From CAZGWE01 sp964529405 (GTDB taxonomy: Bacteria; Patescibacteriota; UBA1384; XYA2-FULL-43-10; 1-14-0-10-43-13), in contig CAZGWE010000001.1 in assembly GCA_964529405.1 (NCBI GenBank), forward strand, positions 1-64,000: 64,000 nucleotides of DNA. Direction: 5' to 3'. The position numbers and the translations under genes are program-made. Below are positions 8,825 through 17,496 of the stretch, piece by piece. Below the pieces are notes generated by a model. It was not told the DNA's origin. It ran no database searches and saw only the letters and a list, made by a program, of their open reading frames with translations. Within the stretch, counting starts at the first letter, position 1. Each line of letters opens with the position of its first letter.

Positions 8825-8948
8825 TAGACAACCACCCCCGCTAAATCGAGTGATTTGCAATAAGTATTCGTAATTACCAAACTGCCAGTGGGACTTGTTC
8901 GGCCATTGTAATTTGAGCATTGTTTGCTTCTTGCGACTTGGTTATTGG

Positions 8949-10094
8949 TCATTCTGTTATTGTTCCGGCAACCGCTTCTGCTACTAATTTTACCACATTC
9001 CGGTCCAGCGGGCTTGGGATGATATTGTCTTTTGAGGGATTAGCCACCTGATCTGCAAGCGATCGTGCCGCAGCAAGCAGCATCTCACTGGTAATCGATT
9101 TAGCTTTAGAATCAAGCGCACCGCGAAAAATACCGGGGAAAGCCAGAACATTATTTATTTGATTTGGATAATCAGATCGGCCAGTGGCAATCACGACAGC
9201 ACCGGCTTCTTTGGCAAAACCCGGATCGATCTCTGGCACTGGATTAGCCATAGCAAAGACAACAGGATCGTTAGCCATCGATTCAACCATCTCTTTGGTT
9301 AAAATATTTGGCGCCGACACACCAATAAAGACATCTGTGTCCCTAACCACATCTGACAGATTGCCGCAAACTTGATTGTTTATAATTTTTGCCAATTCCT
9401 TCTTCTCAATATTTAAATCAGTTCGGCCTTCGCAAATTGATCCCTTGCTGTCAGTCACGATGATTTTGGCTCGATTATCCGAATAAGCCAGAATCATCTG
9501 AGCAATGGCTGTGCCAGCCGCGCCGGCACCGGATATGACGATTTTAACATCGGCGATATTTTTGCCGACAACTTTTAAAGCATTGATTAAACCCGCCAAA
9601 ACAACAACGGCCGTGCCATGCTGGTCGTCATGCATTACTGGAATACCTAAATCTTGAAGGCGCCGTTCTATCTCGAAACAACGAGGCGCTGAGATATCTT
9701 CTAAGTTTATGCCGCCAAAAACTGGGGCGATATTTTCAACCGTCCGCACGATTTCATCGACATCTTGCGTTGCCAAACAGATTGGCCAAGCATCGATGCC
9801 GGCAAATTCCGAGAACAAGAGTGCTTTTCCCTCCATCACCGGCAAGGCTGCCTCCGGACCGATATTTCCAAGTCCCAACACCGCCGAACCATCGGTTACG
9901 ACAGCAACAGAGTTTCGCTTCATGGTATAATTAAATATCTCGCTCCTATCATCGGCAATCTTCTTTGACACCGCCGCAATGCCAGGAGTATAGTAGACAG
10001 AAAGATCATCCCTCGATTTCAATTCGACGTTTGGTTTGATTCGAAGGACATTCCTTGTTTTATGCTCCTTCAACGACCGTTGATCATAAGACAT
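8949..10094 (-). CDS. NAD(P)-dependent malic enzyme
   Basis: This 381-aa enzyme oxidatively decarboxylates malate to pyruvate and CO2. It has the malic N-terminal domain with YYTPGIA and the VMEGKALLFSEFAGIDAWP metal/substrate region, VMHDDQHGTA, then a Rossmann domain with ISGAGAAGTAIA. The short form is typical of bacterial malate dehydrogenases (decarboxylating). The start is the ATG at 10092-10094 with the SD GAGGAG; a longer reading upstream lacks an SD. It is monocistronic, divergent from the HATPase gene at 10178, and could feed pyruvate to fermentation. Confidence 0.93.
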   Translation of the reverse strand: MSYDQRSLKEHKTRNVLRIKPNVELKSRDDLSVYYTPGIAAVSKKIADDRSEIFNYTMKRNSVAVVTDGSAVLGLGNIGPEAALPVMEGKALLFSEFAGIDAWPICLATQDVDEIVRTVENIAPVFGGINLEDISAPRCFEIERRLQDLGIPVMHDDQHGTAVVVLAGLINALKVVGKNIADVKIVISGAGAAGTAIAQMILAYSDNRAKIIVTDSKGSICEGRTDLNIEKKELAKIINNQVCGNLSDVVRDTDVFIGVSAPNILTKEMVESMANDPVVFAMANPVPEIDPGFAKEAGAVVIATGRSDYPNQINNVLAFPGIFRGALDSKAKSITSEMLLAAARSLADQVANPSKDNIIPSPLDRNVVKLVAEAVAGTITE

Positions 10095-10177
10095 AATGGC
10101 TCCTCTTCCTGTACAATAATTTTTCAACAACATAGTATTGAATATACTTAAATTTGATTAAGAACAAAAGGAGAAAG

Positions 10178-10981
10178 ATGTTAACAGAAACAGCATCGAT
10201 TAATCCTGTCAACGATAATCCGGAAACCAGACAAGTTAGCACAGAAATAAAATACAAGAAGCGAGAGAGTATTAACCAGGAGGGCCAAAGAGCAATCGAA
10301 CTGCTTGTTGATTTATCCGCAGAACGCAACCAGGAACTTCAACCACTTCGCGACACTATCGAAAATTATGACCTTGCCGAGGAAATTAGAAGACAAGCCC
10401 GGAGTGAACTCGGAACTCGGGGCCAAAAGTATTGCAATGGCATAGGTGGAATCAGAGCCGAAATTAGATCAACATTCTTTGCTCTGCCTGGAGACAAAGT
10501 TGCTGATGCCTGTATGTCGGTTACCGAACTACTCATCAACGCAGTTCTTCACGGCCATGACAACACGCTTAAAATTGCTATTTCCGAAAATGGTATAATT
10601 AAGATAGAGTCGGCTAATTTATATGAAGATGCCAAAAAGCAGATTCCAAAGCTAGCGAATAGCAATGAAATTATTAGAAACTCGCAGAAACCAAAAAAAG
10701 AAAAAGCCGAAGAAGAGATGATAGAAGAGAAAAAGAGGACGAAAGATGCTAAAGAAAAAGAAGAGAAATCAAAACCAGACGGGCGGGGACTAGGCATGGT
10801 CATTGGCCTAACTGATCAAATAGTCTACGAAATTGATACCGGCCATAGCACAGGAGCAATGGAGTTGAGATATAATTTACCCAAGCCAACTCGTGACACA
10901 CTTGTCTTTCTAGACCACGGTCAAGAAATTTCTAAAATGAGCAAGTATCCAAATAATGAAGAACTAGAACAAGCAACATAA
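10178..10981 (+). CDS. GHKL ATPase-domain protein, anti-sigma-factor-kinase-like
   Basis: This 267-aa protein has a disordered N-terminus, then an HATPase_c fold of the RsbW/SpoIIAB type. The N-box is VTELLINAVLHGH and a GRGLGMVIGLTD glycine box follows. Between the two boxes sits a long, highly charged Lys/Glu insert (about residues 165-205) where the usual DxGxG G1 box would be, so kinase activity is uncertain. The start ATG has AGGAG five bases upstream. It lies 16 bases before the SPFH gene and is probably co-transcribed with it. A role in partner-switching regulation is inference. Confidence 0.7.
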   Translation: MLTETASINPVNDNPETRQVSTEIKYKKRESINQEGQRAIELLVDLSAERNQELQPLRDTIENYDLAEEIRRQARSELGTRGQKYCNGIGGIRAEIRSTFFALPGDKVADACMSVTELLINAVLHGHDNTLKIAISENGIIKIESANLYEDAKKQIPKLANSNEIIRNSQKPKKEKAEEEMIEEKKRTKDAKEKEEKSKPDGRGLGMVIGLTDQIVYEIDTGHSTGAMELRYNLPKPTRDTLVFLDHGQEISKMSKYPNNEELEQAT

Positions 10982-10997
10982 CAAAAGGAGTTAGATA

Positions 10998-11735
10998 ATG
11001 GAATTTATAATCGGGGCAATTATTTTACTTGTCATTGTTTCGCTGCGCCAGATCAATCAATATGAGCGAGGACTAAAGTTTCAGTTTGGTAAGTACATCG
11101 GCATAATGCAGCCGGGATGGCGTATCGTATGGCCCATAATTCAGTCTTCGCAGAAAGTTGATATCAGGGTCAAGGCTGTCGATGTGCCGGATCAGGAAGC
11201 GATTACCAAGGATAATATCTCAACCAGGATCAACGCTGTCATTTATTATAAAGTTGATGCGGTTGATAAGGCGGTCCTGGAAGTTCAAAATTTCTATTTC
11301 GCCGTTTCCCAGCTAGCCCAAACAACAATGCGCAATGTTGTTGGCGAGGTCACGCTTGATGAGCTATTATCGGAGCGAAGCACTATTTCAGAACGCATTC
11401 GGGAAATTATCGATAAAGCCACCGATCCATGGGGCGTTAAAGTTGACAATGTGGAGTTGAAAGATATTTCCCTGCCGGAAGAGATGAAACGGGTTATCGC
11501 CCGCCAGGCCGAGGCTGAACGCGAGAAGAGAGCGGTAATTATCAGGGCCGAAGGCGAGAGGGACGCCGCCGCCAACCTGGCCAAGGCCGCCAAAATGTTG
11601 TCCGAAACTCCCGGAGCATTGCATCTGCGCACCCTAAATAGTATCAACGAAATGAGTTCGGATAAGTCTAATACCGTCGTTTACGCTATTCCAATTGAGA
11701 TTATAAAAGCAATTGAAGGATTCTTGAAGAAGTAG
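10998..11735 (+). CDS. SPFH/band 7 (stomatin/slipin) membrane protein
   Basis: This 245-aa protein has an N-terminal membrane anchor (1-16), then a full band 7 domain (QYERGLKFQFGKY..PGWRIVWPII..VDIRVKAVDVP..) and an alpha-helical tail with AEAEREKRAVIIRAEGERDAAANL, the stomatin coiled-coil signature. Such slipins form membrane-domain scaffolds, often with an NfeD protease partner that is absent here. The SD AGGAG supports the start. A strong terminator follows at 11748-11784. Confidence 0.9.
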   Translation: MEFIIGAIILLVIVSLRQINQYERGLKFQFGKYIGIMQPGWRIVWPIIQSSQKVDIRVKAVDVPDQEAITKDNISTRINAVIYYKVDAVDKAVLEVQNFYFAVSQLAQTTMRNVVGEVTLDELLSERSTISERIREIIDKATDPWGVKVDNVELKDISLPEEMKRVIARQAEAEREKRAVIIRAEGERDAAANLAKAAKMLSETPGALHLRTLNSINEMSSDKSNTVVYAIPIEIIKAIEGFLKK

Positions 11736-11747
11736 AAATATGAAATT

Positions 11748-11784
11748 AAAAAATATCCAGCCCGCAATGGGCTGGATATTTTTT
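11748..11784. terminator. Bidirectional terminator between slipin gene and tRNA-Ile
   Basis: The arms AATATCCAGCCC and GGGCTGGATATT are flanked by A and T runs. It ends the plus-strand slipin gene and the minus-strand 16S-tRNA-Ile unit. Confidence 0.88.
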
Positions 11785-11860
11785 GGTGGGCGTACATGGA
11801 CTCGAACCATGGACCTCATTCTTATCAGGAATGCGCTCTAACCAACTGAGCTATACGCCC
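11784..11860 (-). tRNA. tRNA-Ile (anticodon GAT)
   Basis: This is a complete 77-nt cloverleaf with acceptor GGGCGTA/TACGCCC, anticodon arm CATTC-CTGATAA-GAATG with GAT, T loop TTCGAGT and encoded CCA. It lies about 440 bases downstream of 16S on the same strand, as in a normal rRNA operon, but 23S does not follow; a terminator does. Confidence 0.97.
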
Positions 11861-11948
11861 GTAAAAGTATCAATCTTCGCTCTAATAATAGATGAATCAG
11901 TCTCAAGAACAATGATATAGTAGCAAACTATCTCGGAAACTTCAACGA

Positions 11949-12153
11949 TACCGTTCGGACCGTAACAACTGTCTGTCATTTCGATGAGTCTTCGAGGAGA
12001 AATCTCCACAAATTAAGTACTCTTCGCTTCTTTTTACGCTTTGAATTATTTGCTGTTATGCCTTGTAATAGTTGTCCGAACCGTTATGGGAATCTCTCAC
12101 TCCGCAGACTCCGTACGAAAAAATCACTCAGGCTTTAGAGTGATTTTTTCGTA
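11949..12153. repeat. 16S-tRNA-Ile spacer with inverted repeats
   Basis: The spacer holds an imperfect inverted repeat (TTCGGACCGTAACAACTG near 11955 against AATAGTTGTCCGAACCGTTA near 12067) around a TCATTTCGATGAGTCTTCGAGGAG-like dispersed repeat. A hairpin at 12114-12153 has arms TACGAAAAAATCACT and AGTGATTTTTTCGTA. No gene is seen. Confidence 0.5.
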
Positions 12154-12178
12154 TAGTCTAACATTGAAGGCTCTTTTC

Positions 12179-12200
12179 CAACTAACTAGTGATAAGTACG
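12179..12200 (-). other. Pre-16S processing stem, 3' arm
   Basis: This is complementary, with two mismatches over 22 bases, to 15437-15458 upstream of the 16S 5' end. Such long-range stems enclose 16S and are cut by RNase III. Confidence 0.7.
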
Positions 12201-12348
12201 ACCATACCCACGTTTCCGTGAGATGGATTTTATCTAGTATTCGCCGAAGCGAATCTTTAGATATCGACCATCGTGACCATGCTAAGCATGGCACTACTCC
12301 TTAGAAAGGAGGTGATCCATCCCCACCTTCCGGTAGGGATACCTTGTT

Positions 12349-13079
12349 CACGCAATTCCTACTGTTACCAATAGGCGTGGACTATATCTTCATCCTAAGC
12401 TCGATCTGCTTCGCTTTCCTCGGATGCCAGGAACCGATAAGTTCCATGAACCGAGCGTGCGAAGATCTCGAAAGAAAGAATCGCCAGTAATTTGGGTCAA
12501 CTCTCTTGCTTGGATTATGAATCCTGCCGCAAGAAATATTAATTTCCTCCAAATACTGATTCACTTCCTCTAAATCATGACTGTCCTTTTGACAGAATTG
12601 GAAGTAAAGAAAGCTGCGATTACTTTTTGGCATGCCACCTTCAGCATCAAAGTATCCTCGGATATACGCGACCTTCTCGACAATATCAACCGGTTTTTTA
12701 CTTCGATCAAACTTTGCCGATGTCTCTAATATCCAGACAAAGCGTTCTTTGCCTTCCCGATATATCCAACTTTTAGTATTGAGTACTTGGAGTAAACTTT
12801 GCAGTAACTTCAACCACTCTACCGACGACTGGCTATATCGAAATGTCTGATGCTTCTCGCTGTATGTGGCATCATGAAGAGCACCAAGCAGATAAAATTC
12901 TGCTTCGCTCTTCCTTGCGCCGCTTAGGCGTCGACGTGTAGTCTCTACGGGGTCAATCCCAAATGCCTTCGGGACGACTTCCCTCGGTATTGTCCTCATG
13001 TATTTAATATATCATAAGGGTGTTCACCGATACAGTCGAATTTTTCTATCAAATTACTCTGATAGGTCGCAACAATTTT
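12349..13079 (-). other. Group I intron B in 16S rRNA (after U1498)
   Basis: This is a 731-nt intron. The 5' exon ends GUCGU and pairs with the internal guide GCGAC (13066-13070) to form P1 with the canonical U.G at the splice site. The intron ends in G. The 3' P7 strand AAGATATAGTCC (about 12379-12390) matches the classic group I core, and its partner GACTA is at 12939-12943 within GTAGAGACTACACG. A LAGLIDADG gene fills the interior and overlaps both P7 strands. Boundaries are well supported by P1, omega-G and the exon sequence. Confidence 0.85.
12382..12999 (-). CDS. LAGLIDADG homing endonuclease of 16S intron B
   Basis: This 205-aa protein has two LAGLIDADG helices, YLLGALHDATYS (about 36-47) and YIRGYFDAEGG (about 111-121), which suggests a monomeric two-motif endonuclease that spreads the intron. 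The acidic catalytic positions (D in the first, E/D in the second) appear present. The stop TAG lies inside the 3' P7 strand of the intron, and the N-terminal codons around VETTRRRL encode the 5' P7 strand. No internal Met is available after P7, so coding and ribozyme core truly overlap if the ATG at 12999 is used. Confidence 0.88.
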   Translation of the reverse strand: MRTIPREVVPKAFGIDPVETTRRRLSGARKSEAEFYLLGALHDATYSEKHQTFRYSQSSVEWLKLLQSLLQVLNTKSWIYREGKERFVWILETSAKFDRSKKPVDIVEKVAYIRGYFDAEGGMPKSNRSFLYFQFCQKDSHDLEEVNQYLEEINISCGRIHNPSKRVDPNYWRFFLSRSSHARFMELIGSWHPRKAKQIELRMKI

Positions 13080-13163
13080 ACGACTTAGTCCTGATCACCG
13101 ATCTCACCGTGGTCCCCTGTTGGGGCCTTCGGGTGCTACCGACTTTCCTGACTTGACGGGCGG

Positions 13164-14000
13164 ATTGCGATAGTTTAACGTTACTTCGCGTTACCACCGA
13201 GCGAGCGGATTTTCCACACTCGGCGGACCCCAAAATTCATTTTATGCTTCAGCTTTTCGATCTCAGCCACATCTGTAGCCGTCAATCGAAATTTATCCCG
13301 AGCAATTTCTGCAGCTTGCCGAAACAGGATGTAATCATTTTGTTTTGGCCCTTGCAGGGAATGCTTATCAAAAAACGGTAAAAGTTTTCCAAAAAGATCT
13401 CTGCGAGGGTTTATCTCAAAACGAAAATACTCCGAATGATTGGTTCTTGATTCCTTCTGGCGATAGACTGCGCCACAGCCAAAGCCCTCTTTTACTTTAT
13501 TGAGAAGATCTAAATGATCTATTCTCAACTTGATGTAAAAGTGAAACTCAACTGTTTTGATGCCTCTATTACTTCGACTTGGTCGAACGTTTATATAGAA
13601 GCAACCTTCACCATCAGTTAACCAACCAAATAATCAGCTGAAAGAATCTTGAGTCTGTCCCTTTGACGCTGCGTCATGACAATATTATATCACCATCTTG
13701 CAACATCTACTATGAACAGGCTGACTTCTTGCCCTAATTTACGTTAGCAAAGGCAAGATCTCCATGGATCATTTATTAGACTGTTTTCTACATCGAGCAG
13801 CATTTTATTTATATCTTCCCTATGACACAACCACCAAACATAAGTCGATATATGCTTACAGATTGCCCGCTATAGATTGCCATTAAGCCCTCTAGTCCGT
13901 ACCTCACGGTGACGGACCTGCTTTAAGCTACGTCCCGATGACGAATCGGGAGAATCGATTTTCACGATCTAGCCTAATAAACTGCCATGCGTCTTTAACT
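13164..14000 (-). other. Intron A in 16S rRNA (near E. coli 1398)
   Basis: An 837-nt insertion separates CTTGTACACA (14001-14010) from CCGCCCGTC (13155-13163), the universally conserved decoding-region sequence. The 5' part on the minus strand has strong hairpins (CCCGATTCGTCATCGGG; GGTCCGTCACCGTGAGGTACGGACT) that may form P4-P6-like structure. I cannot place P1, omega-G or a clear P7 with confidence, so the intron class is uncertain (group I variant or BHB-type). It carries a decayed LAGLIDADG gene. Confidence 0.8.
13181..13677 (-). pseudogene. Frameshifted LAGLIDADG endonuclease of 16S intron A
   Basis: From an ATG at 13675-13677 one frame reads MTQRQRDRLKILSADYLVG and then stops. Another frame continues at once with LTDGEGCFYINVRPSRSNRG and runs to 13181. 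Joined, they give the normal YLVG-LTDGEGCF single-motif LAGLIDADG protein of about 165 aa, with conserved downstream features (FGCGAVY, HSEYFRFEIN, FFDKHSLQGPKQNDY). A single-base deletion in the first LAGLIDADG helix breaks it. A downstream TTG could start only a truncated protein without the motif. A sequencing error is the alternative. Confidence 0.8.
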
Positions 14001-14441
14001 TGTGTACAAGACCCGAGAACGTATTCACCGTAGTATGGCTGACCTACGGTTACTAGCGATTCCGGCTTCATGAGGTCGAGTTGCAGACCTCAATCCGAAC
14101 TGGGGGTAGGTTTGATAGGATTAGCTCCACCTTACGGTTTCGCGACCCATTGTTACTACCCATTGTAACACGTGTGTAGCCCGAGGCGTAAGAGCCACGC
14201 TGACCTGACGTCATCCCCGCCTTCCTCCGACTTAACGCCGGCAGTCTCGCATGAGAAATTCAACATGCAATAAGGGTTGCGCTCGTTAACCGACTTAACG
14301 GGACACTTCACAGCACGAGCTGACGACGGCCGTGCAGCACCTGTCTCTAGGCTCCTTGCGGCACTCCCCAGTTTCTTGGGGATTCCTAGGATGTCAAGCC
14401 TCGGTAAGGTTCTTCGCTTATCGTCGAATTAAACCACATGT

Positions 14442-14499
<58 letters not shown>

Positions 14500-14582
14500 A
14501 CCCAGGCGGCATGCTTAACGCGTTAGCTTCGAAACCCAGGGGGTCGATTCCCCGAGCTCCTAGCATGCATCGTTTACGGCGT

Positions 14583-14616
<34 letters not shown>

Positions 14617-14847
14617 ACGCTTTCGCTCCTCAGTGTCAGGTAATGCCCAGCAGACTGTCTTCACCATTGGCGTTCCTCGTGATATCTACGCATTTCACTG
14701 CTACACCACGAGTTCCATCTGCCCCTGCATACCTCTAGAAAGCCAGTATCGGATACAGTTCCCAGGTTGAGCCTGGGGCTTTCATACCCGACTTAACAAT
14801 CCACCTACGAGCGCTTTACGCCCAATAAATCCGGATAACGCTTGCAC

Positions 14848-14891
<44 letters not shown>

Positions 14892-15331
14892 ATTCATCTG
14901 GTACCTTCAAGATTATTCCCAGATAAAAGAAGTTTACGATCCGAAAACCTTCATCCTTCACGCAGTGTTGCTGCATCAGGCTTGCGCCCATTGTGCAAAA
15001 TTCCCAACTGCTGCCTCCCGTAGGAGTACGAGCCGTGTCTCAGTCTCGTCGAGGCTGGTCACCCTCTCAGGCCAGCTACCCGTCATCGCCTTGGTGAGCC
15101 ATTACCTCACCAACTAGCTGATAGGGACAAGGCCTCTCCCCAAGCGCCCGAAGGCTTTGATCTTACGATGTTATGCAGGATTACCCGGCCTTTCGACCGG
15201 CTATCCTTCACTCGGGGGCAAGTTCCTTGTTATTACTCTCTCGTCTGCCGCTGCCCTTACGGGCCGCTCGACTTGCATGTGTTAGGCACACTGCCAGCGT
15301 TAATCCTGAGCCAGGATCAAACTCTCCATGT

Positions 15332-15616
15332 AATGTTGAGTTTTGAAAGCTCAAAATAAAAAATTCAAAAGAATTCCATCCAGACCCTTCGACTCAGCCA
15401 AATTACTTTGGCTTCGATCGGGGTCCTTCGGACAAGCATACTTATCACTATTTAGTTGTCAAAGAACAGCGCTCGTGGAGCACGAAACATGTAACGTGAA
15501 ACGTTTTTTGAATTTTTACTCTACGATTCACGCCCCAAGTTTCAAGTTCCATGATTTTTTAGACAAAACAAACACTTCCCCTCGTTGTTTCGTCCAACTT
15601 TTATATCCGTAAAATA
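15332..15616 (-). other. 16S leader region
   Basis: This transcribed leader has a GCCAAA-TTAC-TTTGGC hairpin (about 15397-15412), the processing arm, and a reiterated ACATGTAACGTGAAACG / TTCACG..TTTCAAGTTCCATG inverted phrase at about 15488-15553. It holds no gene. Confidence 0.5.
15437..15458 (-). other. Pre-16S processing stem, 5' arm
   Basis: This pairs with 12179-12200 beyond the 16S 3' end. It lies in the leader between promoter and mature 16S, as expected for an RNase III stem. Confidence 0.7.
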
Positions 15617-15645
15617 ATATTAGCTTATATCATGCCCTTTGTCAA
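15617..15645 (-). promoter_or_regulatory. Strong predicted promoter of the 16S-tRNA-Ile unit
   Basis: A perfect TTGACA (15640-15645), a 17-base spacer and TAATAT (15617-15622) on the minus strand lie about 285 bases upstream of 16S. Confidence 0.8.
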
Positions 15646-15829
15646 CATTCCAGAAGTTCTCTTTTTGCCAAAGTTGATCTTCAAAGTCGAAATTAGGTCG
15701 GTCGAGAAAGCCTTGACGACGAGAAACAAAAGGCCAATAATATGATAAATTCATACAAAGTGCCGCAAATAACCATTTGATGGCATAGACTGGCTGCTCT
15801 CACTTCGCTCAAACAATATTGTTGTTTGT

Positions 15830-16816
15830 CTATTGTTCAGTTCTTGAGTGCCTAATAAAGCCAGAGCAAGGGATAATTTCGATGCCGCGTTTTTCGAGTT
15901 CGTCCACAATGATGTTTAATCCTAATGAATCAGAGGCCATATGGCCGGCAATAATAACATTAATGTAATGCTTGATTGCTTCTTCGCGGTGTTTTTCGGG
16001 AATGTGCATAGCAATTTCGGTACCAATACCATAATGGCTCATTCGCTCGTAAATTTTTTCCGATCCTGAAGTGCCGCCGGTAAAACCGGAAACCACCACT
16101 TTGCCGGCATGTGAATTTTCACTGCCGGCAAAAATGGCTGGACCGGCACCCAGCTTAGCCGCTTGGTGAAATTCCGGAATTTCTTTAATGGCTTCAACGG
16201 CCTCGCCGGCCGTTTCAATTGGTTTCTTATCTAAATAGGCACTCAAGAAATGCCAAGCCGAGTTATCGGCGGGAGTATGAACATTTATGATAGGAATATT
16301 TAACAATCGGGCGGCATCAACAGCTTGGCAGTGGTTAATCGGAGCAATCGTTCGAGATACCTCCGCCAAACGATCGCGCAAAACCCCTTCGGCAATGTTG
16401 GCCGGCACTCCCGCTTTCGCCAAGACTTCCGTTTGTATATCCATCACTTCGTGAAGTTTGACTAAAGCCTTGCCAACCGGATGGTGTGAAAAAATCATAT
16501 CAATCTTTCGGCTTGGCTTGGGACAGGCTTTTGCCCATTGCCGTTCCAATTCTTTTGCCAACAGCACTTCGGCCGGATCAATATCAATCCCAACCAAAAT
16601 CGTTTTGACCTCGGTTTCAAGATCGCCAAAGTGTATGCCGGAATCAGAGTATGGATCAGTCAGATTTTCGGTATCGTAATCAGCTTTTTTCTTGGCTGGC
16701 AACGCCCTATATTCTTCATTGCGCTTTTTCAAGATCTTTTCAATCTTGGCCCGGCCGCGCGGATCATTGTCGATGCCAATATTTATGGCAAGGTCGTAAA
16801 TATCTTTCAGTTTCAT
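15830..16816 (-). CDS. NIF3-like dinuclear-metal family protein
   Basis: This 328-aa protein has the NIF3/DUF34 hallmarks: an early Asp/metal segment, MIFSHHPVG (two His, about residue 110), a central INVHTPADNS segment, and a C-terminal VIIAGHMASDSLGLN with metal-binding His. Family members form toroidal hexamers with two metals; the substrate is unsettled. It is longer than minimal bacterial forms (about 260 aa) because of an extended N-terminus. It lies 35 bases downstream of clpP on the same strand and may share its operon. Confidence 0.8.
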   Translation of the reverse strand: MKLKDIYDLAINIGIDNDPRGRAKIEKILKKRNEEYRALPAKKKADYDTENLTDPYSDSGIHFGDLETEVKTILVGIDIDPAEVLLAKELERQWAKACPKPSRKIDMIFSHHPVGKALVKLHEVMDIQTEVLAKAGVPANIAEGVLRDRLAEVSRTIAPINHCQAVDAARLLNIPIINVHTPADNSAWHFLSAYLDKKPIETAGEAVEAIKEIPEFHQAAKLGAGPAIFAGSENSHAGKVVVSGFTGGTSGSEKIYERMSHYGIGTEIAMHIPEKHREEAIKHYINVIIAGHMASDSLGLNIIVDELEKRGIEIIPCSGFIRHSRTEQ

Positions 16817-16851
16817 TATTAAACCCTTAATAAATAATCATTTCAAATTTC

Positions 16852-17460
16852 TTACTGGCTGGCTGGCTTGCTTACCAGCTGATGTCTAATTACTTCATCA
16901 ATTATGCCGTACTCTTTGGCTTCTTTGGCCGTCATATAGAAATCGCGGTCGGTGTCTTTGCGGATCTTTTCCAGAGCTTGGCCGGTATTTTCAGACAGAA
17001 TATGGTCCATCTCATCGCGGATTTTCAAAATTTCTTCGGCCAAGATTTTAATGTCGGCGGCCTGGCCTTGGGTGCCGCCCATTGGCTGGTGGATTAGAAC
17101 TTTTGAGTGAGGCAGGGAGAAACGCTTGCCCTTTTCGCCACCGGCTAAAATAAACGAAGCCATCGAGGCCGCAATACCGACGCAGATGGTGGAGACATTC
17201 GGCTTGATGTATTGTATCGTGTCATAGATCGCCATACCGGAATAAACCTCGCCGCCAGGCGAATTGATGTACATTTGGATATCCTTGTCGGGGTTTTCCG
17301 CTTCCAAAAAAAGCAGCTGGGCAATAATAACATTGGCCACGGCGTCATCAATGGCGCCACCCAAAAAGACTATTCTATCTTTTAAAAGACGGGAATAAAT
17401 ATCATATGCTCTCTCGCCGAGAGCCGTTTTTTCAATAACAGTCGGAATCAAATAAGGCAT
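16852..17460 (-). CDS. clpP: ATP-dependent Clp protease proteolytic subunit
   Basis: This 202-aa serine peptidase forms the tetradecameric degradation chamber fed by ClpX or ClpA. The catalytic triad is visible: Ser in GIAASMASF (about 98), His in VLIHQPMGG (about 123) and Asp in KDTDRDFYM (about 172). The oligomer motif YINSPGGEV is present. It follows trigger factor by 36 bases on the same strand, the familiar tig-clpP arrangement. clpX is not next to it, unlike in many bacteria. Confidence 0.97.
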   Translation of the reverse strand: MPYLIPTVIEKTALGERAYDIYSRLLKDRIVFLGGAIDDAVANVIIAQLLFLEAENPDKDIQMYINSPGGEVYSGMAIYDTIQYIKPNVSTICVGIAASMASFILAGGEKGKRFSLPHSKVLIHQPMGGTQGQAADIKILAEEILKIRDEMDHILSENTGQALEKIRKDTDRDFYMTAKEAKEYGIIDEVIRHQLVSKPASQ

Positions 17461-17496
17461 GATTCTCCTTAAATCAAAACTTATAACCTATAAGTT

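Noticed and set aside
13629..13631. Recoded UGA as glycine in the intron A endonuclease
   Set aside because: TGA is the true stop of several intact genes (for example the ABC transporter ATPase), and the frame is fixed better by a one-base deletion.
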